64,000 nt of DNA from Rebecca billardiae RCC1528 (Eukaryota; Haptophyta). A model generated the notes under the pieces. That model made no database searches and had not been told where the DNA came from. It saw only the letters and a list, made by a program, of their open reading frames with translations. Numbering within the stretch: position 1 is the first letter of the stretch; each line of letters starts with the position of its first letter. The DNA is taken from positions 806,001-870,000 of the forward strand of contig OZ251226.1 in the NCBI GenBank assembly GCA_965240325.2, read 5' to 3'. Positions 43,613 to 54,370 of this stretch are shown piece after piece. Made by a program: the position numbers and the translations under genes.

Positions 43613-44082
43613 CGCGTCTTGACCTCGTCCTCATCGTCCGCGACGACAGTCGTCAGTCTCAGTCTGAGTCTGAGCTCAGCCTCGCATTTTTTAAAAAAAA
43701 TAACAGCGTCTGCGCCGCTGCACACAGACACGTAGTGACATTATTATTATTATTAGCATCAGCATCATGAAGTACAGCATTACATCCGGATGATGCTCCG
43801 AATGCAGTTCAGCAGTTGCCTGTCACTGACCCGATCAGTGGATCACTCGTCACGATCAGTCATCATAAGTGATTCACTTGATGAATAATCATCGGCGTCC
43901 ATGGTCAATCGCCATCGGACTCATCCCGAGTCATCGGCCGCCATCGTGATCAGTGATGATGGACTTTCTATTTTCATCACGGGCAACTATACGCGTGCGA
44001 GCTATGACGATCGTAATAATAATTGTCAGCATCTTTATTCGCGCGTTTCGGTTACACCGATGAGTAAGTCGCGCTGACAATC
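43613..44082. other. Intergenic, 470 bp, AT-rich
   Basis: Low-GC DNA with an A/T homopolymer stretch near 43686-43700, an ATT trinucleotide run near 43741-43754 and many short TGATCA/CATCATGA words. No gene or long repeat is supported. Confidence 0.5.
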
Positions 44083-45142
44083 ATGGCGCCCGTCGATGCG
44101 AGCGCGTCGTTCGGCCCACCGCGGACTCGCCGCGCGATGGTGGATCTGCACACATCAAGTATCGATGTTCCTAGTTGGGGTCTACAGACAAAGGCGCGCT
44201 TAGCACAGCCGCCATCGGTGCGCGCATTACCCGCCATCGCCACACGCTCGCAGCCCTGCCGCGAGCATGTGCTCGGCTCTGCGCGCCCAGGCGTTGCTGT
44301 GCTCACCGGACCCGTGTGCATGCCCGCCCCACCCGGATGCGCTCGGACAGGCCCTCGGCTCGGGCTTTGGCGGTTTTGCAGCCACGAATGAGCCCTATCG
44401 CACGCACAAGAAAATGGCCCCCGGCCGGCCAATGCACACGCCGGCAGATGCATACAGCTTTCCCGAGTTTGCGCGCGACCAGGAGGAGAGACAAACGGGC
44501 AAGAAGAGAGTGCCGCCGCCCACGATCTACGAGCCTCCGCTGTTCAAGGGGAAGTCATCCATTGCGCCCGTGCGCAAGCCTGAGAGCGACGACCCGTACG
44601 CGTGGATGGGAGCGAGACCGGGCAAGCGGCCCGTCAAGCCGATGGCCACCGAGGTGAAGGGCTCCAACCTGTTCCCTGCGCACCACGCGACCCGCCGCTT
44701 CTTCCCCGAGAAGCACGAGCAGCGGTACCAGTGCTGGCGCCCCGAGACGCTGGGCAACGTCTCGCAGTGGAGCGACGGGCCGGGCGTGTACAACCTCGTC
44801 GACCCCGCCGAGACCAAGGGCGCGCAGGTGCCCTACATCACGGACGGGCGCGGCGGGCGGAAGCTGTTCAAGGATCGGCGCGAGCAGCAGTCATACCCGT
44901 TCCGCGGGCCGACCGTTGACCAGCACGGCAAGCCCATCGATTTCTTCCTCGCCAAGAATGGTGGCTCCCTGCGCACGCGGCTGTACGCGAACGAGGACAT
45001 CGACGGGCAAAATCCGTACCTGCTGTTCGAGCAGCAGCTTTTCAAGGAGCACGGGTTGCAACCGCCTCCGCCGGTTGTGCATCCCTCGGCGCCGCCATTC
45101 AACGCGCGGGGGGAGACGCTCTCGCAGATGGAGCTGCGCTGA
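44083..45142 (+). CDS. Unrecognised conserved-looking protein
   Basis: Proposed exons are 44083..44217 and 44351..45142, with an intron of 133 bp (donor GTGCGCGCAT, acceptor GGACAG), giving 308 residues. I do not recognise the family. The sequence is rich in Pro, aromatic and basic residues, with turn-rich blocks: FARDQEERQTGKKRVPPP, DDPYAWMGARPGKRP, NLFPAHHATRRFFPEKHEQR, WSDGPGVYNLVD, and LFEQQLFKEHGLQPPPP. It has no signal peptide, membrane helix or coiled coil. Short motifs of this extended type are seen in axonemal microtubule-inner proteins, but that is only an impression. An alternative start at ATG 44137 is in the same exon. Without the intron, an open frame starting at 44267 covers the main body. 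Confidence 0.6.
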
Positions 45143-45792
45143 GTACCGATGAGCAAGTGATGCTCGTCGAAGCAGCTTGGTGGTATCCGGCGGATGGCGG
45201 TGCCAGTCGCCAAAGTCGGCAGAGGCTAAGGCCTCACCACCACGTTTTAGTGCTGCACGGCCGAAGCCACTCCGCAGCATTCACTGGACTGCGCCCCGAC
45301 AGTGTACGCTGCGGATCACGTCTAGGTCGGCGGTACAGGCTTGGGCTGCGTATGAGCAGTCTGACTCTCTGGCCGGACGGCTTCGGCTCGCGCGCGCACT
45401 GCGATGCCCGGCCCCGCACGTGGAAGCCGTTTGAGCGCCCAGCTGGGCCCGATCTCCCGGCTCCGCGGGTGCCCGGATGCCTCGCGTACGAGTAACGCGT
45501 CCGGGCCCGGGCCGGGGCTCGGCGGCCAGCCCGCACACCGCCGGTGCGCAATGACCCTGCTCGCGAGCGCTAGAAGCGGCGGAGCGAGACCATCGGCGGG
45601 CAGTTCCAAAACCCATGCGCACATCAGTCTGCCCGCCCGAGTGAACACGTCCACGACCAGGTCACCAGCCCCCGGGCGGTGGCCGGTGTGAACTCCTTTG
45701 CCATCTTTGCAGGAACGGTCCCACGCACGGTCCGGTGGCTAGGCTTTGAGCGTCGTCAAACGCGCAGCCGCCATCCTGGCGCGCAGCGGGCC
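45143..45792. other. Intergenic, 650 bp
   Basis: GC-rich but without domain-like translation in any frame. An in-frame ATG of the next gene at 45679 would add 38 residues and is not preferred. No repeat was noticed. Confidence 0.45.
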
Positions 45793-47929
45793 ATGCCGCG
45801 TTGGATCCACGTCCAGCCGCAAGGGCGGCCGCGCAAGTCGTGCGAGGGTCACACCGTCTCTGTCGTTGATCGCGTCCTGTACATTCTCTTCGGCAAGCAC
45901 GAGGACGACATGGGGCACGTCGTGTGCCCGCCGCTGACGATGCTCGACACGGAGACCATGATCCTCTCGACGCCACTGCTGGACACTATGAGCGGCGGGC
46001 GGCGGACGGTGCCAGAGGATCGCGAGGGCCACTCCGCAGCTGTGATTGGCCACCGCATCTACGTCTTTGGCGGCACGTGGTGAGTGCGCGCCGGTGCCGA
46101 CGAACGCGCGCGCGCGCGCGGACAGTCTGATGTGCTGAGGGCGACTGCGCGCTGCGCACTGTGCGCGTGTGGCGTGGCGCAGGACGGAGGAGGACGAGAG
46201 CACGCTGTACATGAACGATCTGCATGTTCTGGACACGAGCACCAAACCGCCATCGTGGTCGAGGCCGCCGCAGTCGCCCACGGCGACGCCGATCGAGCGC
46301 GAGGGGCACACGGCAATCGTGATTGGCCACCGCATGATCGTGTTCGGTGGCACTTGGGTCGACGACGACGACAACTCGCGCTACCTGAACGACGTGCACG
46401 TGTACGACGTGGACGCCAACTACTGGTCCACGCCCGAGACGCACGGGCAGACGCCCATCGAGCGCGAGGGGCACACGGCGAGCGCGATCGGCCGCTCGAT
46501 GCTCGTGTTTGGCGGCGCCGGGCTGGACGACGTCGACCGCTCGATCAACCTGAGCGACCTGCACGTGCTCGACACGGACACGTGGGTGTGGAGCCAGCCC
46601 CGGCTGGGCTCGGAGGTGCTGCCGCAGGAGCGGCGGTACCACACCGCCTCGGTGATCGACCGGAAGGTGTACGTCTTTGGCGGGCAGTACTACGACCCGA
46701 CGGCCGACCTCCACTTTGAGTGCGACAACATCGTGAGCTGCTTCGACGTCGACGCGATGTCGTGGGAGACGCTGCAGATCGACGGGCAGCCGCCCCTGCG
46801 CCGCGCGTGCCACGCGTCGGGCACGATCGGCCACCTCGTCTACATCGTCGGCGGGCGGTACTGGGACATCTCGGAGGACGACTACATCTTCATGAATGAC
46901 ATCCAGGTGCTGGACACGTCGCCGCGCTCCACCTTCTCGTCCGACTGGCGGCAGTACTTCAACAACTCGCACCTGTCCGACATCGAGCTGGTCGTGGACG
47001 GCCGGCGGATCGCGGCGCACCGCGTGGTGCTCGCCGCGCGCTGCGAGCACTTCTCGCGCATGCTGCTCTCGGGGATGAAGGAGGCGCACGGCGCGGAGGT
47101 GGAGATCGCTGGCGTGCGGTGCGCGCGGCCTGCGCGCGGCGCGGCGCGTGCGACTGGTGCGCCTCGCGCGGCGGCCTGCTCAGCCTGCCACGCGCCACAC
47201 ACGCGCGCCCCGCCTCGCCGCGCGGCGCGCGCACCGTGATGCCCGCAGCTACGAGGTGTTCATGGCCCTGCTCGAGTACCTGTACACCGACACGATGGAC
47301 TTCACGCCCGACATCGCCCTCGAGCTGCTCTCCGCAGCCGACCGCTTCGGGCTGGAGCGGCTGAAGCGCGAGTGCATCACGCTGATAGAGGCCGGCCTCA
47401 CCACCGCGACCGTGTGCCACGTGCTCACCATCGCCGACCGCCACTCCGCGGACGACCTGAAGGAGGTGCGCGCGGGGCCGACGACGCGCGCGCGGCGGAC
47501 GCCGCCGGGCGCTCACGAGCCTTCGCGCGCGGGCCCTCCCCGCGACCCCGCCGGCGGCAGGTCTGCCTGAACTACGTCACGTCGCACTTCCCTGAGGTGA
47601 TCCGCACGGAGGGCTTCCAGGCACTCACGCGTGAGCTGCTCGACCAGGTGCACTTTGCGATGGCCAACCGGCACTACCCGGACAAGGAGGCCCGGCTTGA
47701 GAAGGAGGCGTCGGCAGGAAGCGGCACGCCGCGCACGCTCACATCGCGCCTCAACGCGCTGGCAGTCAGCAGCCTGGCCGCGCCGTCATCGGCCGTTGCT
47801 GTGGGGAGCACCTCGGCGTCCAACGGTCACAGCGACGAAGCAGCTGGTGGCGCAAGCATAGCAGGCGCCGGGGCGGACCCGGAGCTGTCCGCGTCTCTGG
47901 CCGTGGGCGTGGCGCGGCGGCGAGACTGA
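45793..47929 (+). CDS. Kelch-BTB protein
   Basis: Four exons, 45793..46079, 46183..47118, 47249..47465 and 47561..47929, with introns of 103, 130 and 95 bp, give 602 residues. Six or so Kelch repeats build an N-terminal propeller. Typical units: REGHSAAVIGHRIYVFGGTW, REGHTAIVIGHRMIVFGGTW, REGHTASAIGRSMLVFGGAG, RYHTASVIDRKVYVFGGQY. From about 356 a BTB/POZ domain follows (SDIELVVDGRRIAAHRVVLA, then FSRMLLSGMKE). It crosses the second splice as IAGV-RYEVFMALLEYLYTDT and leads into a short helical BACK-like part. The Kelch-then-BTB order is that of LZTR1- or Dictyostelium-type proteins, which serve as substrate adaptors of Cullin-3 ubiquitin ligases. The C-terminus is low-complexity. All introns restore family motifs. 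Confidence 0.9.
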
Positions 47930-48225
47930 TCAACTCGGAACAGCTGCAGTAAATAATGAGTAAGCTAAGCTAGCTACTAAGCTAACTATAGCAGTAGCTA
48001 CTGAACTGTAGTAGTAGCTAGCAGTAGTTCGAGTGAACGAATAACCTCGTCTTAGTCATAATTATTCAGTACCTGTAGGTAACTAGCAGTAGCTGTACTG
48101 TCGCCCGGACTCGCGGAGTCGCGGGCCGGCACTCATGCCGGGCGTCGCCCATCTCACTCACAGGGTCTGATTGTCTGCTTACTTACTAATAGCCGTAGGA
48201 ACGTGGCCCAGTGCGCGTGAGTCCT

Positions 48226-48259
<34 letters not shown>

Positions 48260-50132
48260 TCTAGATGAATATCTCTGATGTGGGCTGATTGTGTGCCCGA
48301 TTCGTTCAGCCGCGATTGACAGCGGCAACTAACTACATTCCGTGCACGGCGTCCGTGACTTGAGCGCCGATCGGACGCGCGGTGCAACTGCAGCTGAGCT
48401 CCACCGGCCTCTGCCGCGGGCTCTGGCGCCGCATCTGCGCCCACCTGGCACCTAATCTAATGAAGTCACTGCTTCTGTCAAGTGTCAGTCCCGTCGGGGC
48501 GCGCCTGTGGGCTCGCGGGGCCGGGCTCGGGCCGCTCGGGCTGAGAAGCTTGGGCTGTGAGTCACACGGAGTCACACTAGTTGGTGTGAGAGCCTCCTAC
48601 GACCGCATCGGCAGGCCCTCGGCCTCCAAGAGCGGGCTACAGTATGCCGCTAGACTAGTGGACTTGGAGCGGTCACTCGGCATCACGCCGGTTTTACAAT
48701 AATGACGCCAGTTTTACCCCCATAGGAGATGGTTTTTTTGGATCACCCTTTTTTAAATTCCCCTTTATAACGGGCTCCGGGTGATCAGACTGGCGGCCGA
48801 AGCCTCCAGCCCTACCCTGGCCAGCCCCCAACCAACCACCACCCTCACCCAACCTCAAACCACTGACCGATACACCGAGTGCCTTGACACCACTCCGCTG
48901 TGGACAGCCCGCCTCCAGAGGGGGCGGGGGTATGCCATTGCCGACAGCATACAAGCCCAACACTGTGGGGTGGTCCCAGGTACCAGCAGTGCACTGCCTT
49001 GCAATTCGAGATCATCGAGTTTGAGCCGAGTCGGCAGACTGGGCACCCCCTAGGGCGCCCCAGTGTGGGCAGAGGGCCAGCCACTAGCCGATCCCTGCGC
49101 GGGGGAGGGGACGGAGGGGGCTGTCAGCGAGCCCAGTAGCTGGGCCGGGGTCTGGGCCACTGGTCCTGGCAGTGAGGCGCCTGTATTTCACTCGTGCTGC
49201 TACGGAGCGTTGCGCCAGCTGGACAAACGCGAGGACGCTAGCTTTCGTAGATCACGAAGCTACGGAGGGCCTCTGACGAGAATCGCCTTCGGATCGGGGC
49301 CCTCTCCCGCTGTGCCGCATCGGCGCACGCTCGGCGGGCTACGTTTGCGCACGCCGTGCAGCTCGCGGTGCGTGCGCGTCGGCTAGCTGGCACACTGCTC
49401 CTGACGCACAAGTCGAATGACCGCAGCTGGGATGCCCTTTCGCGCGGCAAGGACGCGTGCGAGGCCGGTCGCTGCGGCCGAGCGGCGTGACCGTGCCGCC
49501 TGCACGCTGGGCGCCCATGGACGTGGCTTCGCCGCGCGCGCTGAGGCTGGCGAGCGTCGCGACCGAGTTCCACGACGCGTGCGACGCGCCATCTGCCCGC
49601 TTCCGTGCCTCCGACGCACGTTTTATGCGGGCAACGGCCATCGCCCGCCCATGCGGCGGCGAAGCCGCCATCCGCCGCGCTTTGCCGTTGGACAGAGCGC
49701 AGAACATTTCGTTTTGAAAAGCGCAGATCTGAAAAGACCGGAAGGCGTTTGTCCCGCTGGCGCAACGCCCCTGGGAGGCAGATGATGAAGCCGATGACAG
49801 ATTCACATACCGCTAAAAGGCGGGCATGTTACTCAGAAATTTTGGCTATTACAGCTCACCAAGCGATCACAATCCACTCTACTATACTTGGATTCCTGCA
49901 TGTGTGCGAGGACGCAGTGAGCACCATTCACTGAGCGAACTCTCCCCACGACGTACATTGTATGCGCGCGGATGACGGAACTGGTCTTCTCAGCGCGATG
50001 CTGATGAAAAACGCCGATCGTAATTATTGGCGGAGAACATCGCTTTTGAACGGCGCGGGTGCTTGGTGAACGACGCGTCGTCGCCTCCCCAACTGCTGCC
50101 GTTGAACGCGCTCTCCCTCTCCCCGCCCCGAC
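47930..50132. other. Long intergenic region, 2.2 kb, no gene supported
   Basis: AT-rich CTAGCTA-type DNA (47940-48080), an (AT)n run (48229-48256), a GC hairpin-like patch near 48103-48150, a visibly CpG-poor stretch (about 48690-49140) and a GC-rich remainder (49150-49760). Open frames in 49238-49806 overlap each other on both strands and show no domain. The last 200 bp lead into the kinesin gene. Confidence 0.5.
48229..48256. repeat. (TA)n microsatellite
   Basis: About 14 uninterrupted TA dinucleotides. Confidence 0.95.
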
Positions 50133-51719
50133 ATGAGCCGCAAGACATCAAAGGCGGAGGTGGGTGTCATCGCGCGAGTGCGACAGATCCTGGACACCGA
50201 GCCTGGGGGCGAGGTGCAGCACCTCGGCGGCGGGCGCGAGATCAAGCTCAGGGTGATGCGCCCGTCGTCGACTGACGACGCCGCGAAGGGCAAGCACGGG
50301 AACCGCCCGGCCAACGAGAACCAGCCCAAGGTCTTTCGCGCCGGCTCGGCCGGTGCCAAGGGCGGGGCGCTCTTGAAGGAGCACTCGTACAACTTTTCCC
50401 ACATCCACGTGAAGGAGGACAACGTCGCCATCTTCGGGCGCAGTGTCGCACCTGTCCTCGCAGACATGACGTCCCGCGGCCGATCGTGCGCCGTGTTTGC
50501 GTACGGGTACACCGGCACGGGCAAATCCGTGACCATTTACGGCAGCAAGCACGCCGGTCCGGGGAACGAGCTCGGCGTCGCCGAGCTTGCTGCGCACCAG
50601 CTGCTCACGCACGTCGCCGAGCTGGGCGAGGGCTACGCCATGCGTGTGTCGATGTGCGAGATCGCGGGCAAGGATTGCCGCGACCTCCTCGATGGCAAGG
50701 CACCCCTCCGCGTGCGCGCCGGGAAGGACGGCGGCGTGCACGTGCGCAAGCTCGATGGAGGCGAGTTCATCACCCGGAAGCTCGTTCGCTCCATGGATGA
50801 GTTCATGGCCTTGCTCAAAGAGGGCGTCGCGTCGCGGAAAGTTGGCTCGTCGACTGTCCACGATGAGTCCTCCCGCAGCCATGCTGTCATCGAGCTCGAG
50901 GTCACGACCGACGGCGTGCTCGCCCTCGAGGCCGCCCTCGACAACGCGCAGAATGGCTACGCGAACTTTGCCAACTCGCGCGACGACGGCCTACGCGAGC
51001 GGTACAACGTGCTGCTCGCCGAGGGCGGCCAGGCAGCCGTTGACGAGTCCGGCCTGCTCGCCGAGATGGAGCAGCAGCTGGGCGCTGAGCACCAAGCTGG
51101 CACACAGGCCATCACGGACGCGCGCGAGGCCCTCGAGGCGGCACTCAAAGCCGAAGTCCCAGCTGTTCGGGGGCGCATTGCCTTCATCGACATGGCTGGG
51201 AACGATTGTGCGCGCGAGCCGTCCCTGCTGCGCGCCAGCCTGCGGAATGCCTGCGAGCGACCGACCGTGCTCCCGCCGGCCGAGGGAAGGAATGGATTGG
51301 TTGGCACGCCATGGCCACAGGGGTGGGAGTCAAAGGACCGTGGGCAGTGCGATATTCGCCCCACACACCCCGCCCCCACCACACGCGAGCTAACATGCGC
51401 GCCTCACCTCCTTGCCCATACCGTGTGGCGGCGCGGACCGCACCTTCCAGGGGAGCAATCTGGCGACGTGCAGACCAAGGAGGCCCGCGTCGAGCACGCC
51501 GCCATCAATTCTTCCCTTCTTGCCGTCAAGGAATGCCTGCGCGCAGTCTCTTCGGGGACGCGCGTGCCCTTCCGCAACTCTGTGCTCACGCACCTGCTGC
51601 AGCGCCACTTTGCTCCGGGCGCGCGCCTGCTCATGATCGCGACCATCACCCCAAGTGACGACGACCGCCTCGTGCGCCAGTCGGTCAACACGCTCAACTA
51701 CGCAAAGCTGGTGACTTAA
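50133..51719 (+). CDS. Kinesin motor-domain-only protein (kinesin-13-like core)
   Basis: Likely exons are 50133..51207 and 51451..51719, with a 243-bp intron (donor GTGCGCGCGA, acceptor CTTCCAG), giving 447 residues. The first strand is VIARVRQIL. Residues 125-132 form the P-loop (AYGYTGTGKSVTIYGS). Residues 242-250 form switch I (VHDESSRSH). Residues 353-358 form switch II (FIDMAGND). After splicing come HAAINSSLLAVKECLRAV, RVPFRNSVLTHLLQRHF and the end NTLNYAKLVT. The AINxSLLALKE block is kinesin-13-like. The protein ends where a neck would start: no stalk or tail. An extra helical segment of about 85 residues (about 257-345) sits between switch I and switch II. Switch I has His in place of the usual Asn (N-x-x-SSRSH) and switch II ends in Asp instead of Glu. 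ATP binding looks intact; motility is uncertain. Confidence 0.85.
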   Translation: MSRKTSKAEVGVIARVRQILDTEPGGEVQHLGGGREIKLRVMRPSSTDDAAKGKHGNRPANENQPKVFRAGSAGAKGGALLKEHSYNFSHIHVKEDNVAIFGRSVAPVLADMTSRGRSCAVFAYGYTGTGKSVTIYGSKHAGPGNELGVAELAAHQLLTHVAELGEGYAMRVSMCEIAGKDCRDLLDGKAPLRVRAGKDGGVHVRKLDGGEFITRKLVRSMDEFMALLKEGVASRKVGSSTVHDESSRSHAVIELEVTTDGVLALEAALDNAQNGYANFANSRDDGLRERYNVLLAEGGQAAVDESGLLAEMEQQLGAEHQAGTQAITDAREALEAALKAEVPAVRGRIAFIDMAGNDCAREPSLLRASLRNACERPTVLPPAEGRNGLVGTPWPQGWESKDRGQCDIRPTHPAPTTRELTCAPHLLAHTVWRRGPHLPGEQSGDVQTKEARVEHAAINSSLLAVKECLRAVSSGTRVPFRNSVLTHLLQRHFAPGARLLMIATITPSDDDRLVRQSVNTLNYAKLVT

Positions 51720-52756
51720 TTTCGCGTGGCCGCCAGAGCAGCAGGTCACATCCAGCGATTTCGACAAGAATGATTCCTTCGAGTCCGACTGAGCCGCTGG
51801 GCCGGACACGGGGACCGGCGGTCGCGTCGAGGGCTTTCATCAGAGTCATCCGCAGCAGGACCACGCCGTGTGCGGGCGGCAGCGCCAACCGAAACGCGGC
51901 GTCAGGCGTGCGGTGACGACGGTCGTCGCGACTGACATCGCATCAAGTGATCGATCGCCACCGCGTCGTCAAAGGCAGTTCCGACCGGCGGTCAGCTGCT
52001 GCGCGGTCCATCTAATCATCGCGTGACCTATCACTTCTCACAATGGACGTCTGTGGGTAGCCGTGCTGTCATTAATCTGACAACTAATTGTAAGTTTGTA
52101 CGTAACTAGATATAATCCGCCAATATAAACTTCGATCGTCGCAATTAGCTAGTAATAACCACTGCATTATCATCTACTCATTCTATGATTTAACGACACA
52201 GGTAGGACGACGCGGGTCTCCTGATTCGTCGGCGGCAGTGCCCGATCGTCGACACGAAGTCGGCGTTGGTGGCAGAGCATAGCCTGCACCGCGATCGGAT
52301 TGCTTGAGCGCGGCCTTGAGCTGCTGAAGCGCGATCCACCCGCGCTGCGCGGCTCGCATGGACCTGCTGCATGCCCCGAGCGAGGGCGAAAGTGCAGGTC
52401 CGGATGTCAGCTGGCAGTCTCAGCCGCTGGTAGCAGCTGGTCGAGCCTGCCCCGTGCTCCCCGGGCGGTCGCGTACGCGCTTGCTGCTCGAGCCAGCTGG
52501 CTGGCTGGCGGCGGCTGGCGCTGCGGCGTCGTCCAGGGTGCGCTTCGCCCGCTGCGGCGACGCCTCCTCTAGCTACATTAATATCCTACCGTACCTGATG
52601 GCACGTATAAATTCTATACCAGCTCACCTTGCCCTTATTGGGCTTGGCTGCTCGTGGCAACAGACCAACCACCCGTCCCAGCCCCCTACATCAAGGCTCC
52701 CTGGTATTGAAAAATACCCGCAGCTATTCGTTGCCAGCCCATTTCATAGTCACTGA

Positions 52757-52787
52757 GCTCAAAACATGCCGTCGGCATGTTTTGAGC
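52757..52787. repeat. Perfect 14-bp inverted repeat (hairpin)
   Basis: GCTCAAAACATGCC pairs with GGCATGTTTTGAGC around a GTC loop. Overlapping it, TGAGCCCG (52783-52790) is repeated inverted as CGGGCTCA about 14 bases on, so two stems compete or stack. Confidence 0.7.
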
Positions 52788-53035
52788 CCGCTGAGAGCCG
52801 AAGACGGGCTCAGGGGCTTTCTGGGACGGGTGGAGTGACTACTGTACTGTAGCGCAGCTACTCCGGCCGGAGTGTTAGTACCGCAGCGTATCAAGATACT
52901 GCATGATGAGTCACCTCGGCGGCGACTCCCACCACGTTCACGTTTGAGCTTTCGCAGGCGGACGGCTGAACGAACCCATTCCGACGGCGCTACCATCGGC
53001 GACGGCCTCATGGGCGGTGACAGTTGGCGGGCGTC

Positions 53036-53084
53036 AATCTCGCCTGCCTAAGCTGTGTGCGTCTCTTATGCTTAGTCAGCTGTA
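53036..53084 (+). repeat. Dispersed repeat copy (single arm)
   Basis: CAATCTCGCCTGCCTAAGCT and continuation match the right arm at 1917-1961 with scattered changes (TAAGC for TGAGC, ATGCTT for ATTCTT, GTCAGCTGTA for GTAAACTGTA). Confidence 0.65.
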
Positions 53085-53191
53085 GCATGATAGCCGAGCC
53101 GGCGGCCTCCTGACCGGAAGACCCGTTGCGGGGCCGTTGGCTGATGGCTCCGCAAAAAAGCCGTTTGGCCACTGTGTACTGTACGTGCACG

Positions 53192-54370
53192 ATGGCTGAC
53201 CGCCGACGCACGCCCTCCACTCTGCACACGCTGGCCTGCCTTGTGTGCAGCTGGGCCCTCACACTCGGCGCATCCGTCGCACGACCATCAGCACAATGCC
53301 CACATGCGCGCTTCCATTACCCCGCGGCCGCGTACGTGATCAACGCCGACCGCGACACGCGCCGACGCAAGTTTGGCACTAACTTGAGGCAGGCGGGGCT
53401 TCGCACGATTCGTGTGCCGGCGATCGTCCCACCGCAGGACGTCCACGCGCTGCTCTCAAGCCGCGACCCAGGTGCTCTCAGCCTGATGCACTCGCATCCT
53501 TTCTGCCGAAAGCGCATGACGCGGCCTGATTGCCGTGACGCCATGTGCTGCGTGACCCGTGACATCGCGAGCGGGGTGTGCTTCCACCGCAACGCGTACG
53601 GTGGCTTGATGGAGCACGGCCAGTTGGCATCGAACTCGACGGGGCGGCGACAGTGCGCTGGCTTCATCGGCAACTTCCTCAGCCACGCCTACGCCCTGCG
53701 CACGATCGCCTCAGACCACGCCAGCCGCCGGTTTGGCGACGGTGCGTTTGTGCTCCTGCTCGAGGATGACACTGCGCCCGTGCGCGACTGGCGGGCCCGC
53801 TTCTGCGCGTTCCTCGACGCGTACCCGCCGCGGACCTGGGATCTGGCCAAGCTCGATTCGAATCGACCGCGCAACGTGCGGCAGACCGTGCACGAGGCCG
53901 TCAAGGCGGGCCTGGTCGTCGTGCGGTCAGGGCGCAAGCTCACGCGGCGCACAGCTGACGCCGAGCCCGCTGGCGCTGAGCACGTGCGCATGCGGCACGG
54001 CGTGGTGCAGCAGTTGGTGGCAAGGCCCGGCGCCGAACCTCTCATCAGTGCCACGTACGAGCCCTTCGTGCTCTCAGCGCGAGAACTCCGTGGCTTGCGA
54101 GCCAATGCGACGCACTGGGCCATCACCGGGGCCGAGCTGATCCAACGCGTGCCGTTTAGCTGGGGAGCAGCATCTCTCCTCCTGCACTCGTCGTCGGCTG
54201 CCAAGCTAAGCTGGCTCTTCGACCACATGATGATCACCTCCGTGGACTTTACGATCCGATGGCTTCATCTTCGGCGTCTCATGCGCCTTGTATCCAGCGA
54301 CATGAACGTCTTCGATTCAGCCGCCAACCGCCTTCAGCGCAAGAGCTCTATTGGCCGCCGTCGCAGCTGA
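53192..54370 (+). CDS. GT25-like glycosyltransferase
   Basis: A single-exon gene of 392 residues from ATG 53192; an in-frame ATG at 53126 would add 22 residues. The N-terminus has a signal or signal-anchor segment (TLACLVCSWALTLGASVA). The GT25 fold follows: AYVINADRDTRRRKFGTNLR, GLRTIRVPAIVPP, GFIGNFLSHAYALRTIASDH, and the metal-binding LLLEDDTAPVRDW near 188-197. EPFVLSARELRGL falls where GT25 enzymes have their acceptor-side segment. Family members include bacterial lipooligosaccharide galactosyltransferases and animal collagen beta-galactosyltransferases. The donor and acceptor here are unknown. The expected site is Golgi or ER lumen. A transposable element begins only 16 bp after the stop codon, so the native 3' UTR may have been cut or replaced. 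Confidence 0.8.
   Translation: MADRRRTPSTLHTLACLVCSWALTLGASVARPSAQCPHARFHYPAAAYVINADRDTRRRKFGTNLRQAGLRTIRVPAIVPPQDVHALLSSRDPGALSLMHSHPFCRKRMTRPDCRDAMCCVTRDIASGVCFHRNAYGGLMEHGQLASNSTGRRQCAGFIGNFLSHAYALRTIASDHASRRFGDGAFVLLLEDDTAPVRDWRARFCAFLDAYPPRTWDLAKLDSNRPRNVRQTVHEAVKAGLVVVRSGRKLTRRTADAEPAGAEHVRMRHGVVQQLVARPGAEPLISATYEPFVLSARELRGLRANATHWAITGAELIQRVPFSWGAASLLLHSSSAAKLSWLFDHMMITSVDFTIRWLHLRRLMRLVSSDMNVFDSAANRLQRKSSIGRRRS

Larger units (their letters stand above)
51720..53191. other. Intergenic, 1.5 kb, with hairpin and repeat copy
   Basis: No supported gene. AT-rich DNA at 52020-52200. A perfect 14-bp hairpin lies at 52757-52787 and a copy of the dispersed repeat at 53036-53084. The last 100 bp form the 5' region of the GT25-like gene. 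Confidence 0.5.

Noticed and set aside
45679-45792. Upstream in-frame ATG for the Kelch-BTB gene
   Set aside because: It would add 38 residues without Kelch pattern; ATG 45793 opens directly on the first repeat.
48955-49030. tRNA-like B-box (ATTCGAGATC) in the CpG-poor stretch
   Set aside because: I could not fold acceptor, D and anticodon arms around it; no tRNA gene is supported anywhere in the window.
49238-49806. Overlapping minus-strand open frames of about 155-175 residues
   Set aside because: Two frames overlap fully, neither shows a domain, regular composition or a neighbouring exon; treated as chance.
52300-52756. Short plus-strand open frames
   Set aside because: Random-looking composition, overlapping frames and no motif.
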